Assembly: GCF_021049245.1 (NCBI RefSeq)
Contig: NZ_CP088020.1
Coordinates: forward strand, 1,556,001 to 1,620,000
Origin: Radiobacillus kanasensis
GTDB lineage: Bacteria; Bacillota; Bacilli; Bacillales; Amphibacillaceae
Length of the DNA stretch: 64,000 nucleotides
Reading direction: 5' to 3'
Shown here: positions 17,243 to 25,467 of the stretch, piece after piece
Layout: every line of letters starts with the position of its first letter
Numbering within the stretch: the first letter of the stretch is position 1
Notes under the pieces: model-generated
Seen by the model: only the letters and a program-made list of their open reading frames with translations
Database searches by the model: none
Told to the model about the DNA's origin: nothing
Translations under genes and position numbers: made by a program

Positions 17243-18301
17243 TTATAATTTGAAGTTCCACTTAATGATCCCAGCTTCTCTAGCAGAGTTAAATGCGATT
17301 ACTAACAAAGGACCGAGAATAAAGCCCATAATCCCTAGTAACTGTAGTCCTAAATACATCCCAATTAAAGTAGCTAGCGGAGATAGTCCGATATGGCGAC
17401 CCATCACTTTAGGCTCTACCGTTCTGCGAATTGCTAGGAGGATGATAGCTAAGATGGACAATTGGGTACCTGTTGCAATGTCTCCTGTTATAAACATATA
17501 TACCGCCCATGGTCCGAGAATAACTATCGATCCAATAATGGGAACAAAATCGATAATCCATATGATTACCGACATAATAACTGCTACTTCTGGAGTGATG
17601 ATTAACAATCCAATCAGGGACACGATAAAGATTATAATACTTACTAAGAATTGTGCTTTGAGAAATCCTAATACAACGTACGATAATCGCGCATTCATGA
17701 ATTGTACTTTTTCAGCTGTTTCTTCTGTTAGTTGGTTGTAGGCTTTGGATTTAATACTCGGTAGTTCGAGCATAAATAAAAACAAGGCAATTAAATAAAC
17801 CAACAAACTAACTAAATATTGAGGGATCAATCCTACAATGGATGCGATTTTCTCAATTTTTAGGTATTTTCGAAGTGTTTCGGTGAAGGATTCTAGGGAC
17901 CCTTGAATTCCATCTTTCACTTCTACTATAAATTCTTTTGGCAAATCTTCAGCAAAATGATCTAAGTCTTTTTCCCATCCGGCAACTTTCTCATCAATTT
18001 GGTTAATATATGTAGGTGCATCTTCTGTAAATTGGACGATATGGGTAACAGCTCTTGTGACAAAATAAGACCCAATAACTCCAATGGTTATCAAAAAAAT
18101 TAAAAACACAATCGTGACTGCTAATTTCCGGTTCATTTTAAATCGAAATTGCATCATACGCACAGCGGGATTTAGAATTAAGGCAGTAACGAAAGCAACG
18201 ATTAGTGGAACAGATACGGGTAATATAAAGTACCCTATAATGATAACTAGAATGGTAAAGATAATTAAAATCCATTGGCGTTTACTAAGGTATCGAAACA
18301 A
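17243..18301 (-). CDS. AI-2E transporter / YtvI-type membrane protein
   Basis: A protein of about 352 residues with some eight membrane helices of the AI-2E exporter (PurR-type permease) superfamily, which also holds YtvI, a sporulation integral membrane protein, and YueF/YdbI. The family core is seen in the IIWIIDFVPIIGSIVILGP segment and the C-terminal LGLQLLGIMGFILGPLL helix. I favour TTG 18301 as start, since GGAAAGGGGAT lies upstream; a longer in-frame extension to 18400 has no good site. Which subfamily it belongs to needs a profile search; function is therefore open. Confidence 0.8.
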   Translation of the reverse strand: MFRYLSKRQWILIIFTILVIIIGYFILPVSVPLIVAFVTALILNPAVRMMQFRFKMNRKLAVTIVFLIFLITIGVIGSYFVTRAVTHIVQFTEDAPTYINQIDEKVAGWEKDLDHFAEDLPKEFIVEVKDGIQGSLESFTETLRKYLKIEKIASIVGLIPQYLVSLLVYLIALFLFMLELPSIKSKAYNQLTEETAEKVQFMNARLSYVVLGFLKAQFLVSIIIFIVSLIGLLIITPEVAVIMSVIIWIIDFVPIIGSIVILGPWAVYMFITGDIATGTQLSILAIILLAIRRTVEPKVMGRHIGLSPLATLIGMYLGLQLLGIMGFILGPLLVIAFNSAREAGIIKWNFKL

Positions 18302-18515
18302 TTTGTTTATGTATCCCCTTTCCGAACATGTACAACTTTTAATCAAAATATAGCACGAAGGATGGCTTTTGAATAGGTTTTTTTTCGTAATGATGAACAA
18401 TTTTTTGGTGAGAACGGTTCAAGCTATTTTGGGGTGAAAAATTCATGCACATATTCTACCTACCATGGTAACATGATTGCCACGAATGAAGATAGCAATA
18501 CACGTTTATGCAAGC

Positions 18516-18544
18516 AAAAAAAAGACCATCTTTTGGATGGCCTT
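18516..18544 (-). terminator. terminator of yugN
   Basis: On the minus strand AGGCCATC / GATGGTCT with a five-base loop, followed by a run of eight T. Confidence 0.85.
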
Positions 18545-18548
18545 GTTG

Positions 18549-18917
18549 TTATTCGTTTTTTAATGCATCTAATTCTGTTTTTGCTTTCTCTAAAAGCTTT
18601 GTAGTACGATCTTTCACACTTTCAGGAAATTCTTCTTGCTCTCCGTATTCTATACCATGCGGATAATAATGCTTCCCTAAAAGGGGTGTTCTTAATTTAA
18701 TTACTGCATTACCTCTATCCACGTCACCTTCAATAGCATAGCCCTGAATACGAACATAATAAGTCACGTTTTTTTCCGCGGAATTTATTTTATAGTCATA
18801 TGTAACTCTTTCATAGTCCCATTGTCCACCACGAATAAAAGCGATATCATTCATGATGTGATCCAATGGCTTTAAGTCGATAATAGTGTCTTCAATTCCT
18901 GATCCTTCAATTCTCAT
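18549..18917 (-). CDS. yugN: YugN-like family protein
   Basis: A 122-residue protein of the YugN-like family, recognised from GGQWDYERVTYDYK and the LLGKHYYPHGIEYGEQEEFP segment, which is nearly invariant in the family. I start at ATG 18917 because GAGGTGGAAGT precedes it; the 21-codon upstream extension is probably untranslated. No enzymatic function is established. Position between the AI-2E-type gene and the CBS gene ylbB; ylbA, the usual neighbour in Bacillus subtilis, is not seen. Confidence 0.87.
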   Translation of the reverse strand: MRIEGSGIEDTIIDLKPLDHIMNDIAFIRGGQWDYERVTYDYKINSAEKNVTYYVRIQGYAIEGDVDRGNAVIKLRTPLLGKHYYPHGIEYGEQEEFPESVKDRTTKLLEKAKTELDALKNE

Positions 18918-19113
18918 ACTTCCACCTCGCAAATAATATGTCGCTAAACCTATAATAGTACGAAATGAGACAAGTTGCAATGGAAACGGAGTGGTTCCGA
19001 TTTCCTCTTCTAAAGAATAAAAAAGATATGCAAGTTCCTCACTTATTCGGAAACAATAACAGTTGAGATGATTTGGTCATCTTATGTTACTTCATTAAAG
19101 GAGGAGTTTCCGA

Positions 19114-19542
19114 ATGAAATCTGTAAAGGAAATTATGTCAACAGATATTAGCTATTGTACACCAAGTGACTCTATAACGGAAGCAGCCACAAAAATGAAA
19201 GACAAAAATGTTGGGGCTATCCCAATCTGTGGAGAAAACCGGGAACTTATCGGGATGATAACAGATAGAGACCTGGTTATAAGAGGATTAGCAGCGAATA
19301 AATCTGCTGATACTGCTGTACAAGAGGTAATGAGTTCTGACCTTTATTCTTGTACTCCACAATCAACAGTGCAGGAAGCAAGCAAAATTATGGCGGAAAA
19401 ACAGATACGTCGTCTTCCAGTCATTGAAAGAGGAGAGCTTGTTGGGATAATTGCTCTTGGAGACCTCGCTCTTGAAGACAAGTCAAATGAAGCAGCAGGA
19501 CATGCATTAGAAGATATTTCTGTGCATACAGAAATGCATTAA
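19114..19542 (+). CDS. ylbB: tandem CBS-domain protein YlbB
   Basis: A 142-residue protein made of two CBS domains (about residues 7-62 and 70-125), with the ITDRDLVIRGLA and LVGIIALGDLALE motifs that end each domain. Such Bateman pairs bind adenosyl ligands; the partner is unknown. Start ATG has AAAGGAGGAG upstream. The 3' end lies 14 bp from an IS1182-family element, whose transposase reading frame runs on antisense into this gene. Confidence 0.9.
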   Translation: MKSVKEIMSTDISYCTPSDSITEAATKMKDKNVGAIPICGENRELIGMITDRDLVIRGLAANKSADTAVQEVMSSDLYSCTPQSTVQEASKIMAEKQIRRLPVIERGELVGIIALGDLALEDKSNEAAGHALEDISVHTEMH

Positions 19543-21235
19543 TGCAAAAGCTTCGGGAGGCTGGGACATAACTAGCCAAGAATAACCTAAAAATGGTTCC
19601 CATCATCGGTTTTCGATGATGGGAACCATTTTGGTTTGAATTATGGTCACCATCTATGGTTGGATTTGCATTCATGGCCGTGTACTTTCTCAAGTTTACC
19701 GCCATGAATGCAAATCCCAGTTCCTTTTCTACTTTCTCTTTACCTCTCACCGACATACGGGTGAAACGCAAATTAGCCTTCAGAAATCCGAAGACGGGTT
19801 CTACATCTATTTTGCGTTTGCCATAGATTTTCCCCGTTTCTTTTTCCGAAAGCTGCTGTCTCGTATATGCTTTTTGGTTTTCCCACTTTTCATTATAATA
19901 GATCTTTCGATTGTTTCCTTCCTTCGCTTTCGTACATTGCGAACGTAACGGACAACCGAAACAGTCCTCACACTCATAGACGTTATATGTTCTTGTATAA
20001 CCATATCGGTCTGTTCGATTGGATAGATAGCGGAATGTTAATTTTTTATCGTTTGGACACGTAAACGCATCTTCGATCTCATCGTAATGCCAATTGGCTA
20101 CGTTAAAGGCATCCTGCTTATATTTCTTTTTCTTTTCTTTCCGGTATTGGTTATACGTAATCAATGGCGTGCGTTTCCGATTTTCGATGACGTCTTCGTA
20201 ATTTTGTTCACTCCCATAGCCGGCATCCGCGACAATATAGTTGGGTAGGTCAAAGAAGTGTTCCTCAATGTTATCCAGGAAAGGTGTGAAGGTACGCGTA
20301 TCCGTTGGATTCGGAAACACGTCATAAGCGAGCGCATACTGTCCTTCTGTCGCAAGTTGCACGTTATACCCGGCTTTGAGCTGGCCGTTTTTCATGTAAT
20401 CATCCTTCATGCGCATGAAGGTGGCATCGTGATCCGTTTTCGAATAACTGTTGCGCTCTCCGAAGATGGCCATATCGTGTTGGTATTTTTGTTTGCGCAC
20501 CACAAAATCCTTGAATTGCTTGCCGTATTGTTTAGGGGTTTTGCGCTCAGAACGAAGCTGTTTCCGTTCGCTTACGTCTTCACTTGCTTCTATCTTTTTA
20601 TCATATTCACCAACCGTCTCCTCCAGCTTTTCCACCACTTTTTCGAGTTCTTGGCTGGATAGTTCCTCCATACTTTCCCGTTCTATTTCCGGAATGATTT
20701 CTTTCTCCAACAGTTCTTCATACATCCGGTTAGACTTTTCCACTAAACGGGAACTGTACTTTTCCGTCGCTTTGCGCCAGACAAACGTAAACTTGTTGGC
20801 ATTCGCTTCGATTTTCGTTCCGTCAATAAAAATGGCTTCTTCCTCGATGACGTTTTCTCGGACAAGCTGACAACGGAATTGGACAAAGCACTGACGCAAT
20901 AGTTCCTTTACCTCCGGATGGACACGGAAACGGTTAATTGTCCGGTAACTTGGTTCATACCCCTGGGCCAGCCACATCATCCGGACACTGTCTTTCAGTA
21001 ATCCCTCGATCTTTCTGCCAGAGAACACCGACTGCGTATAAGCACATAAAACCACTTTCATCATCATGCGCGGATGATAAGCCGGACATCCCGTTTCACG
21101 CAGAAATCCAGTGAATGCCTCATCTGGAATAGCTTCCACGACATCATGGACGGCATAGGCGATATCGTTTTTCTGAAGTTTGATTTCCAAATCTAGCGGC
21201 AAAATGACTTGATTCATGTTATACTGTTTAAACAT
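19421..21235 (-). CDS. IS1182-family DDE transposase, reading through the IS end
   Basis: Transposase of the IS1182 family. I start at ATG 21235 (MFKQYNMNQV), preceded by GGAGGTATCC. It has the N-terminal DUF772-type domain (CPAYHPRMMMKVVLCAYTQS), a DDE core (IFIDGTKIEANANKF; YIVADAGYGSEQNYE) and the C-terminal VRGKEKVEKELGFAFMAVN motif. Oddly, no stop codon occurs before the left IS end: the frame passes through the 19590-19634 hairpin, out of the element and about 45 codons into antisense ylbB. The stop therefore depends on the insertion site, or the last codons are lost by termination at the hairpin. Confidence 0.85.
   Translation of the reverse strand: MFKQYNMNQVILPLDLEIKLQKNDIAYAVHDVVEAIPDEAFTGFLRETGCPAYHPRMMMKVVLCAYTQSVFSGRKIEGLLKDSVRMMWLAQGYEPSYRTINRFRVHPEVKELLRQCFVQFRCQLVRENVIEEEAIFIDGTKIEANANKFTFVWRKATEKYSSRLVEKSNRMYEELLEKEIIPEIERESMEELSSQELEKVVEKLEETVGEYDKKIEASEDVSERKQLRSERKTPKQYGKQFKDFVVRKQKYQHDMAIFGERNSYSKTDHDATFMRMKDDYMKNGQLKAGYNVQLATEGQYALAYDVFPNPTDTRTFTPFLDNIEEHFFDLPNYIVADAGYGSEQNYEDVIENRKRTPLITYNQYRKEKKKKYKQDAFNVANWHYDEIEDAFTCPNDKKLTFRYLSNRTDRYGYTRTYNVYECEDCFGCPLRSQCTKAKEGNNRKIYYNEKWENQKAYTRQQLSEKETGKIYGKRKIDVEPVFGFLKANLRFTRMSVRGKEKVEKELGFAFMAVNLRKYTAMNANPTIDGDHNSNQNGSHHRKPMMGTIFRLFLASYVPASRSFCINAFLYAQKYLLMHVLLLHLTCLQERGLQEQLSQQALLFQ
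19590..19634. terminator. 19-bp perfect hairpin inside the IS1182 element
   Basis: AAAATGGTTCCCATCATCG / CGATGATGGGAACCATTTT with a GTTTT loop. On the minus strand it is followed by a short T-run and lies within the open transposase frame; a transcription terminator or attenuator is likely. Confidence 0.65.
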
Positions 21236-21324
21236 AAGGATACCTCCGATTCTGTTTGGGTGTGGTAACTTTAACATTATCAGAAGGTATCCTTTTTGCG
21301 TACATTTTTTTGGGATTTTATTAA

Positions 21325-21371
21325 AAAAAGAGTGACACTCACTGGTTTATGGTGTGGGTGCCACTCTTTTT
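21325..21371. terminator. hairpin at the right end of the IS1182 element
   Basis: Imperfect stem AAAGAGTGACACTCAC / GTGGGTGCCACTCTTT. It lies upstream of the transposase and could block read-in transcription from the right flank. Confidence 0.5.
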
Positions 21372-21540
21372 AGTTACTGGGTTTTGTCCCAGCCTCTTTT
21401 TTTATTGCATAAACAAAAATTGGTGTTATTTGGATTGCATTAAAGTTTGATAACAATTCTATTAAAATGCCCATTTCTTTCATATTCTTATTATACTAGA
21501 ACTATAATAGTGTTAAGTGGACAAAAAGGAGTTAACATAC

Positions 21541-22629
21541 ATGCGGGCTATCAAAAGTTTTTTGTTGCTAATACTAATGATCATTGGTTTTTTATATTTC
21601 GTTCCATTTCATAACATAACCCCTAGTGAGTGGCTGCATAAAGATAAAGCTGAAGAGGTAGAACAGCAGGTTGAACAGGTCACTTCTCAACCATCTAGTG
21701 AGCCTAATACGAAACAAACGGCGACCGCCGTTCCTATAGAAGGGGAATTAACATCTTGGATTGGCAAAAATAGTTCCGAACTAGAGAAAACGTATGGCGA
21801 ACCTATTCGCAAAGACAAAAGCTCATATGGCTACACGTGGTGGATTTACACCGATCATGAGAGTCAATATGCGCAGTTCGGGGTGCGAGATGGGAAAGTA
21901 AACACTGTATATATTACAGGTAGTAAAGGGAAGATCGACGGGATTGCTTTAGGGAATAGTTACGATGCCCTGAAGAAGGAAAGATCTTTCCAAAAAGAAA
22001 TTTCCTTTAACGTCGGAGTAACCTCTTATCGTTTTACCCTTACGGATAAAGACCTTGAAATGCGTCCTCTGGTTGCTCTATCCGAGGACACGTTCATGCA
22101 ACTCTATTTTGATACGTTTACACAACAACTTTCTTCTATTCGGTTGCTGGATGCAAATACACTATTAATGCAAAGACCGTACGATATCTATTACACAGGG
22201 AAACTTCCGGAATCGCCGATCTTGTCCGATGAGGAGTGGACGGAAATAGAAAAAGGAGCAGAGAAGCAAATCTTTGATATTACCAACATCGTTCGGAAAA
22301 GACATCAATTAGGTTCTCTTGCCTGGCATGAGGAAGTTGCGACTGTTGCCTTCGGGCATAGCAAGGACATGTCCATACACAATTATTTTTCCCATTATTC
22401 CCAGGATGGTAAAGGATTAAAAGATCGTTTGAGTGCGAAGGATGTCATCTACCAAATGGCGGGTGAAAATATCGCAGCGCAATATACAGATGGACCAGCA
22501 GCGGTAGAAGGCTGGTTAAATAGTGAAGGACATCGCCATGCGTTACTTGAAGGTAAATATACGCATCTGGGCGTAGGCGTCTACAAGTATTACTACACAC
22601 AAAACTTTCTACAAAAGGCTGACCAGTAG
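21541..22629 (+). CDS. ylbC: CAP-domain protein YlbC
   Basis: A 362-residue secreted or membrane-anchored protein: one N-terminal hydrophobic segment (residues 4-22), a Gln/Glu/Thr-rich linker, a CAP-associated domain (EGELTSWIGKNSSELEKTYG and the following ~130 residues) and a C-terminal CAP/SCP domain (GHSKDMSIHNYFSH, AGENIA, WLNSEGHRHALLEG). CAP domains are cysteine-rich-secretory-like folds of unclear activity in bacilli. Start ATG 21541 has AAAGGAG upstream. Length agrees with Bacillus subtilis YlbC. Confidence 0.9.
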   Translation: MRAIKSFLLLILMIIGFLYFVPFHNITPSEWLHKDKAEEVEQQVEQVTSQPSSEPNTKQTATAVPIEGELTSWIGKNSSELEKTYGEPIRKDKSSYGYTWWIYTDHESQYAQFGVRDGKVNTVYITGSKGKIDGIALGNSYDALKKERSFQKEISFNVGVTSYRFTLTDKDLEMRPLVALSEDTFMQLYFDTFTQQLSSIRLLDANTLLMQRPYDIYYTGKLPESPILSDEEWTEIEKGAEKQIFDITNIVRKRHQLGSLAWHEEVATVAFGHSKDMSIHNYFSHYSQDGKGLKDRLSAKDVIYQMAGENIAAQYTDGPAAVEGWLNSEGHRHALLEGKYTHLGVGVYKYYYTQNFLQKADQ

Positions 22630-22643
22630 GTTAGCCTTTTTTT
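22613..22643 (+). terminator. terminator of ylbC
   Basis: AAAAGGCT / AGCCTTTTTTT with an inner ACC/GGT pair; the ylbC stop codon lies in the loop. Confidence 0.8.
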
Positions 22644-22761
22644 AAAGGTAAGAAAGTATAAATCGTGCGCTTGCGCCTTTCTTATTGTAGTAACATTGAC
22701 CAATTGCTGTCATACGATAGTTTATAGGTATATTCATTAAGGATTGGAGGGAGCAGGAACT

Positions 22762-23175
22762 ATGGGAAAAGATCTGCATCCGTCTATACAAGAATTTAAA
22801 CAATTTGTAGAACGGCATCCTGACCTTATAAAAGAAGTGAGAAAGAGCGGGAAAGGTTGGCAGCCTCATTACGAGAAATGGATACTCCTAGGAGAAGACG
22901 ATCCTTCCTGGGAAAAATACAAATCCAACTCAACACAAAAACGGCCTGGCCAAAAGAAGAAAGAATCTAAGGCAAAAGGGAGCAGCCAAGAGAAACTGAA
23001 TAAGCTAATGAAGATGGTAGAAAACGTGGACCTTGATAAAATGGAAGGTCATATTAATCAATTGAACGGTGCGGTTGGTAATATACAAAAGTTATTTGGA
23101 CAGTTTCAGGATGCGAAAAGACAGTTTTCTGGAAAGTCTACCCATCATATGCCGTTCCACCGTAGAAGGGATTAA
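22762..23175 (+). CDS. ylbD: YlbD-like protein (putative spore coat protein)
   Basis: A 137-residue hydrophilic, Lys-rich protein starting at ATG 22762 (GGAGGGAGCAGG upstream). The N-terminus LHPSIQEFKQFVERHPDLI and WILLGEDDPSWEKY segment match the YlbD family, annotated as a putative coat protein in Bacillus subtilis. The centre is a Lys/Ser linker and the C-terminus a helical stretch. Followed 12 bp later by ylbE. Confidence 0.86.
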   Translation: MGKDLHPSIQEFKQFVERHPDLIKEVRKSGKGWQPHYEKWILLGEDDPSWEKYKSNSTQKRPGQKKKESKAKGSSQEKLNKLMKMVENVDLDKMEGHINQLNGAVGNIQKLFGQFQDAKRQFSGKSTHHMPFHRRRD

Positions 23176-23187
23176 GGAGGGGACAGC

Positions 23188-23421
23188 ATGCAACCGAGTT
23201 TGTATCAATACATTCAATCCAATCCAGAAATGGTTCCTTACATTCGCGAGCATCCCGAGTGGTATCGGAAACTGACGCGAAACCCTGATTCTATTGTCGA
23301 GATGGAGCAAGAGATGAAGGTTTATTTTGGCCGAACTGTTCCACAGAAAATGGAAAAATTTGCTGGGCAAATGCAGATGGTCTCCATGTTTATCCAATTG
23401 GCAGGCTCTATGAAAGACTAG
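23188..23421 (+). CDS. ylbE: YlbE-like protein
   Basis: A 77-residue protein of the YlbE family, matching from MQPSLYQYIQSNPEMV through EHPEWYRKLTRNP to the C-terminal FAGQMQMVSMFIQLAGSM helix. Start ATG follows AAGGAGGGG. Function unknown. Probably one operon with ylbD. Confidence 0.9.
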   Translation: MQPSLYQYIQSNPEMVPYIREHPEWYRKLTRNPDSIVEMEQEMKVYFGRTVPQKMEKFAGQMQMVSMFIQLAGSMKD

Positions 23422-23479
23422 CTTGCCTCTTTCTTTTATATAGGAAGCCTGTTATGATGGATGTGGAGGTGGAAGACTA

Positions 23480-23922
23480 GTGATTGCCACTTTAGAAATT
23501 GTACAACTATTAGATCAGTCCGAATACTTAGGAAAGATGATTCTATCCTCAGATGTGATGGACGATTTCCATAAAGCTAAGACATCTTTAGAAGAAGATG
23601 AAGAAGCACAACGTTTGATCGCTGCTTTTCAAGCGATGAAAGTACAGTATGAAGATGTTCAACGTTTCGGTCGATATCACCCTGATTACAGCATGATAAT
23701 GAAAGAAATCAGGTCTACGAAGCGAGAAATGGACATGAATGAAAAAGTAGCTGCTTTCAAAATTGCTGAAAGACAGCTTCAAGAGCTGCTAGACGATGTA
23801 AGTGAGCTGGTCGCTCTAGTGTTAGCACCAATGTGAAAGTGCCAAAAGATGGCGCGGCATTAAAAGATGGTGGCTGTGGCTGCGGAAGTGGTAGCGGAGG
23901 CTGCGGTTGTAGAGCTTCTTAA
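23480..23922 (+). pseudogene. ricF: ricF (ylbF) with an apparent one-base frameshift
   Basis: The first frame (23480-23836, GTG start after GGAGGTGG) encodes 118 residues of the YlbF/RicF domain, including QYEDVQRFGRYHPDY. RicF acts with RicA (YmcA) and RicT (YaaT) in RNA processing by RNase Y and in Spo0A phosphorylation; the complex holds Fe-S clusters. Normal RicF is about 150 residues with a Cys-rich C-terminus. Here that tail is present but in the -1 frame: after about 23815 the other frame reads SVSTNVKVPKDGAALKDG, then a CGC..CGC glycine-cysteine tail, ending in TAA at 23920-23922. No canonical slippery heptamer is seen, so a one-base deletion or sequence error is the simplest reading. 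Confidence 0.75.
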
Positions 23923-23960
23923 GAAAAAGGTCTAGATGTCTGAGTCTAGACCTTTTTCTT
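23923..23960 (+). terminator. terminator of ricF
   Basis: GAAAAAGGTCTAGA / TCTAGACCTTTTTCTT stem directly after the stop codon of the Cys-rich tail frame, supporting 23922 as the original gene end. Confidence 0.88.
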
Positions 23961-24071
23961 TTGTTGGAATTAAGAGCAGTGCCTTTATTCATCATCCTTG
24001 TTCGTCCCGTTGCTACATTCTAAATTGTCTGATAAAATAAGGGAAAAGAAGTAGGTAAGCGAGGAAATTAG

Positions 24072-24347
24072 ATGAGAACACAACGACAAGGTATTGTAGT
24101 ATGGTTTCAACATATGAAAAACATAAAACAAATTAAGAAATTTGGACATTTAATCTATGTTTCCAAAGAACAAAAGTATGCGGTTCTCTATGTAAATCAA
24201 TCAGAATATGAAGAAAAAGAGAAACGTCTTCAAGAATTTCCGTTTATTTCGAAGGTTAGCCCTTCACAAAAACCGTTCATTCGCACGGATTATGAGAATG
24301 CAAAATTAGATAAAGCGAAAGAATATGATTATAAAATGGGGATCTAA
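24072..24347 (+). CDS. ylbG: UPF0298 family protein YlbG
   Basis: A 91-residue protein of the UPF0298 family, recognised from RQGIVVWFQHMKNIKQIKKFG and the YVSKEQKYAVLYVN strand. It adopts a small alpha/beta fold in structural surveys; function unknown. Position between ricF and rsmD as in Bacillus subtilis, though a hydrolase and a monooxygenase-like gene are inserted before rsmD here. Confidence 0.92.
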   Translation: MRTQRQGIVVWFQHMKNIKQIKKFGHLIYVSKEQKYAVLYVNQSEYEEKEKRLQEFPFISKVSPSQKPFIRTDYENAKLDKAKEYDYKMGI

Positions 24348-24376
24348 GCATTTCAGCACCGGCTGAAATGCTTTTT
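24347..24376 (+). terminator. terminator of ylbG
   Basis: AGCATTTCAGC / GCTGAAATGCT stem followed by five T. Confidence 0.88.
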
Positions 24377-24517
24377 CTATATATTTCGAGACTAATATGG
24401 GGGTCGTATCCTTTAAAAAAAGGATTGTTTGGGGTTGAAAAATAATTTTGAGATTCTGTACATGAAGAGGTACAATAAAGGTATAACGAACGTACGTTTT
24501 CATTTAGGGGGAGAGCC

Positions 24518-25042
24518 ATGTCAAAGAAAGCTTTACTAGTCATTGATGTTCAAAAAGCCATGTTTGAAGAAGGGAATGAGGTGTATAAAGGGGATAATTT
24601 ATTAAAAAATTTGGATTATCTCCTCACAAAAGCACGGTCTGTGGAAATGCCAATTTTCTACATCCAGCATAATGAAGCGGCAGGGGGAACTCTAGAGCAT
24701 GGAACAGAGGGGTGGGAGGTTCATTCCGAAATATCTCCAGCAGAGGAAGACATCCTTATTCAAAAGAGAACGCCTGATTCTTTTTTTCAAACATCCCTAG
24801 AGGAGGAATTGAAAAAATTCGGAATCGAACATTTGATTATCACAGGAATTCAAACGGAAGTATGTGTAGATACAACGTGTAGAAGAGCTTTTAGTTTAGG
24901 ATTTAAAGTCACTTTAGTTTCAGATACTCATAGTACATGGAATTCGGAGGATATAACAGCTGAACAGATTATCGGTCATCATAATCGTGTCTTGCGTTGG
25001 TTTGCCGGTGTTGAGCCGGTGGAAGCTCTTACATTTAAGTAG
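24518..25042 (+). CDS. isochorismatase-family cysteine hydrolase
   Basis: A 174-residue cytosolic hydrolase of the isochorismatase/nicotinamidase superfamily. The catalytic triad is visible: Asp 9 in LLVIDVQ, a Lys in IQKRTPDSFF (about residue 88) and Cys in GIQTEVCVDTTCRRAF (about residue 118, after the conserved cis-peptide segment). The substrate is unknown. Start ATG has TAGGGGGAGAG upstream. Likely co-transcribed with the next gene, 34 bp downstream. Confidence 0.88.
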   Translation: MSKKALLVIDVQKAMFEEGNEVYKGDNLLKNLDYLLTKARSVEMPIFYIQHNEAAGGTLEHGTEGWEVHSEISPAEEDILIQKRTPDSFFQTSLEEELKKFGIEHLIITGIQTEVCVDTTCRRAFSLGFKVTLVSDTHSTWNSEDITAEQIIGHHNRVLRWFAGVEPVEALTFK

Positions 25043-25076
25043 ATCAACAATCTAAAATAGCAATAGGAGGGAAGTT

Positions 25077-25403
25077 ATGAGCGGTATAGCAAAAACTCCT
25101 GAACCGCCGTATTACGCCGTTATATTTGCTTCACAGCGTAAAGATGGAGACAAAGGATATGGAGAAATGGCAGAAAGGATGGTGGAATTAGCCTCTAAAC
25201 AGAAAGGATTTTTAGGAATTGATAGTGCACGTGATTCTAATTTAGGTATTACTGTCTCTTATTGGCAGTCCGCAGAATCCATTCGGAATTGGAAGGAGCA
25301 TGCAGCTCATAAAGTAGCTCAAGAACGAGGCAAAAAAGAATGGTATCAAAACTACACCGTAAGAGTTTGTAAAGTGGAAAGAGATTACAATTTTGAACTA
25401 TAG
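25077..25403 (+). CDS. ABM-domain (antibiotic biosynthesis monooxygenase-like) protein
   Basis: A 108-residue dimeric alpha/beta-barrel type protein. The pattern KGFLGIDSARDSNLGITVSYW and SIRNWKEHAAHKVAQERGKKEWY is that of small ABM-superfamily proteins, a group that includes cofactor-free monooxygenases and heme-degrading enzymes. The substrate cannot be inferred. AGGAGGGAAG precedes the start ATG; a terminator follows. Confidence 0.85.
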   Translation: MSGIAKTPEPPYYAVIFASQRKDGDKGYGEMAERMVELASKQKGFLGIDSARDSNLGITVSYWQSAESIRNWKEHAAHKVAQERGKKEWYQNYTVRVCKVERDYNFEL

Positions 25404-25430
25404 ATTTCGCAGCTAATTTCTTTCTGTAAT

Positions 25431-25467
25431 AAAAAAAGCCTGCAGATATCATCTGCAGGCCCTTTTT
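25431..25467. terminator. terminator after the ABM-domain gene
   Basis: AAAAAAAGCCTGCAGAT / ATCTGCAGGCCCTTTTT, near-perfect stem with a three-base loop. Confidence 0.88.

Larger units (their letters stand above)
19557..21396 (-). mobile_element. IS1182-family insertion sequence
   Basis: An element of about 1.84 kb bounded by inverted ends GAGGCTGGGACATAAC (left) and GAGGCTGGGACAAAAC (right, read inward). It holds one transposase gene on the minus strand. No clear target duplication is visible. Flanks AAAAGCTTCGG on the left and a T-run on the right suggest it sits in the ylbB terminator hairpin. Two internal hairpins are present: 19590-19634 (19-bp perfect stem) and 21325-21371 (imperfect). 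Confidence 0.85.

Noticed and set aside
20258-20870. Plus-strand frames of 134 and 139 codons inside the IS1182 element
   Set aside because: They are antisense shadows of the transposase gene.
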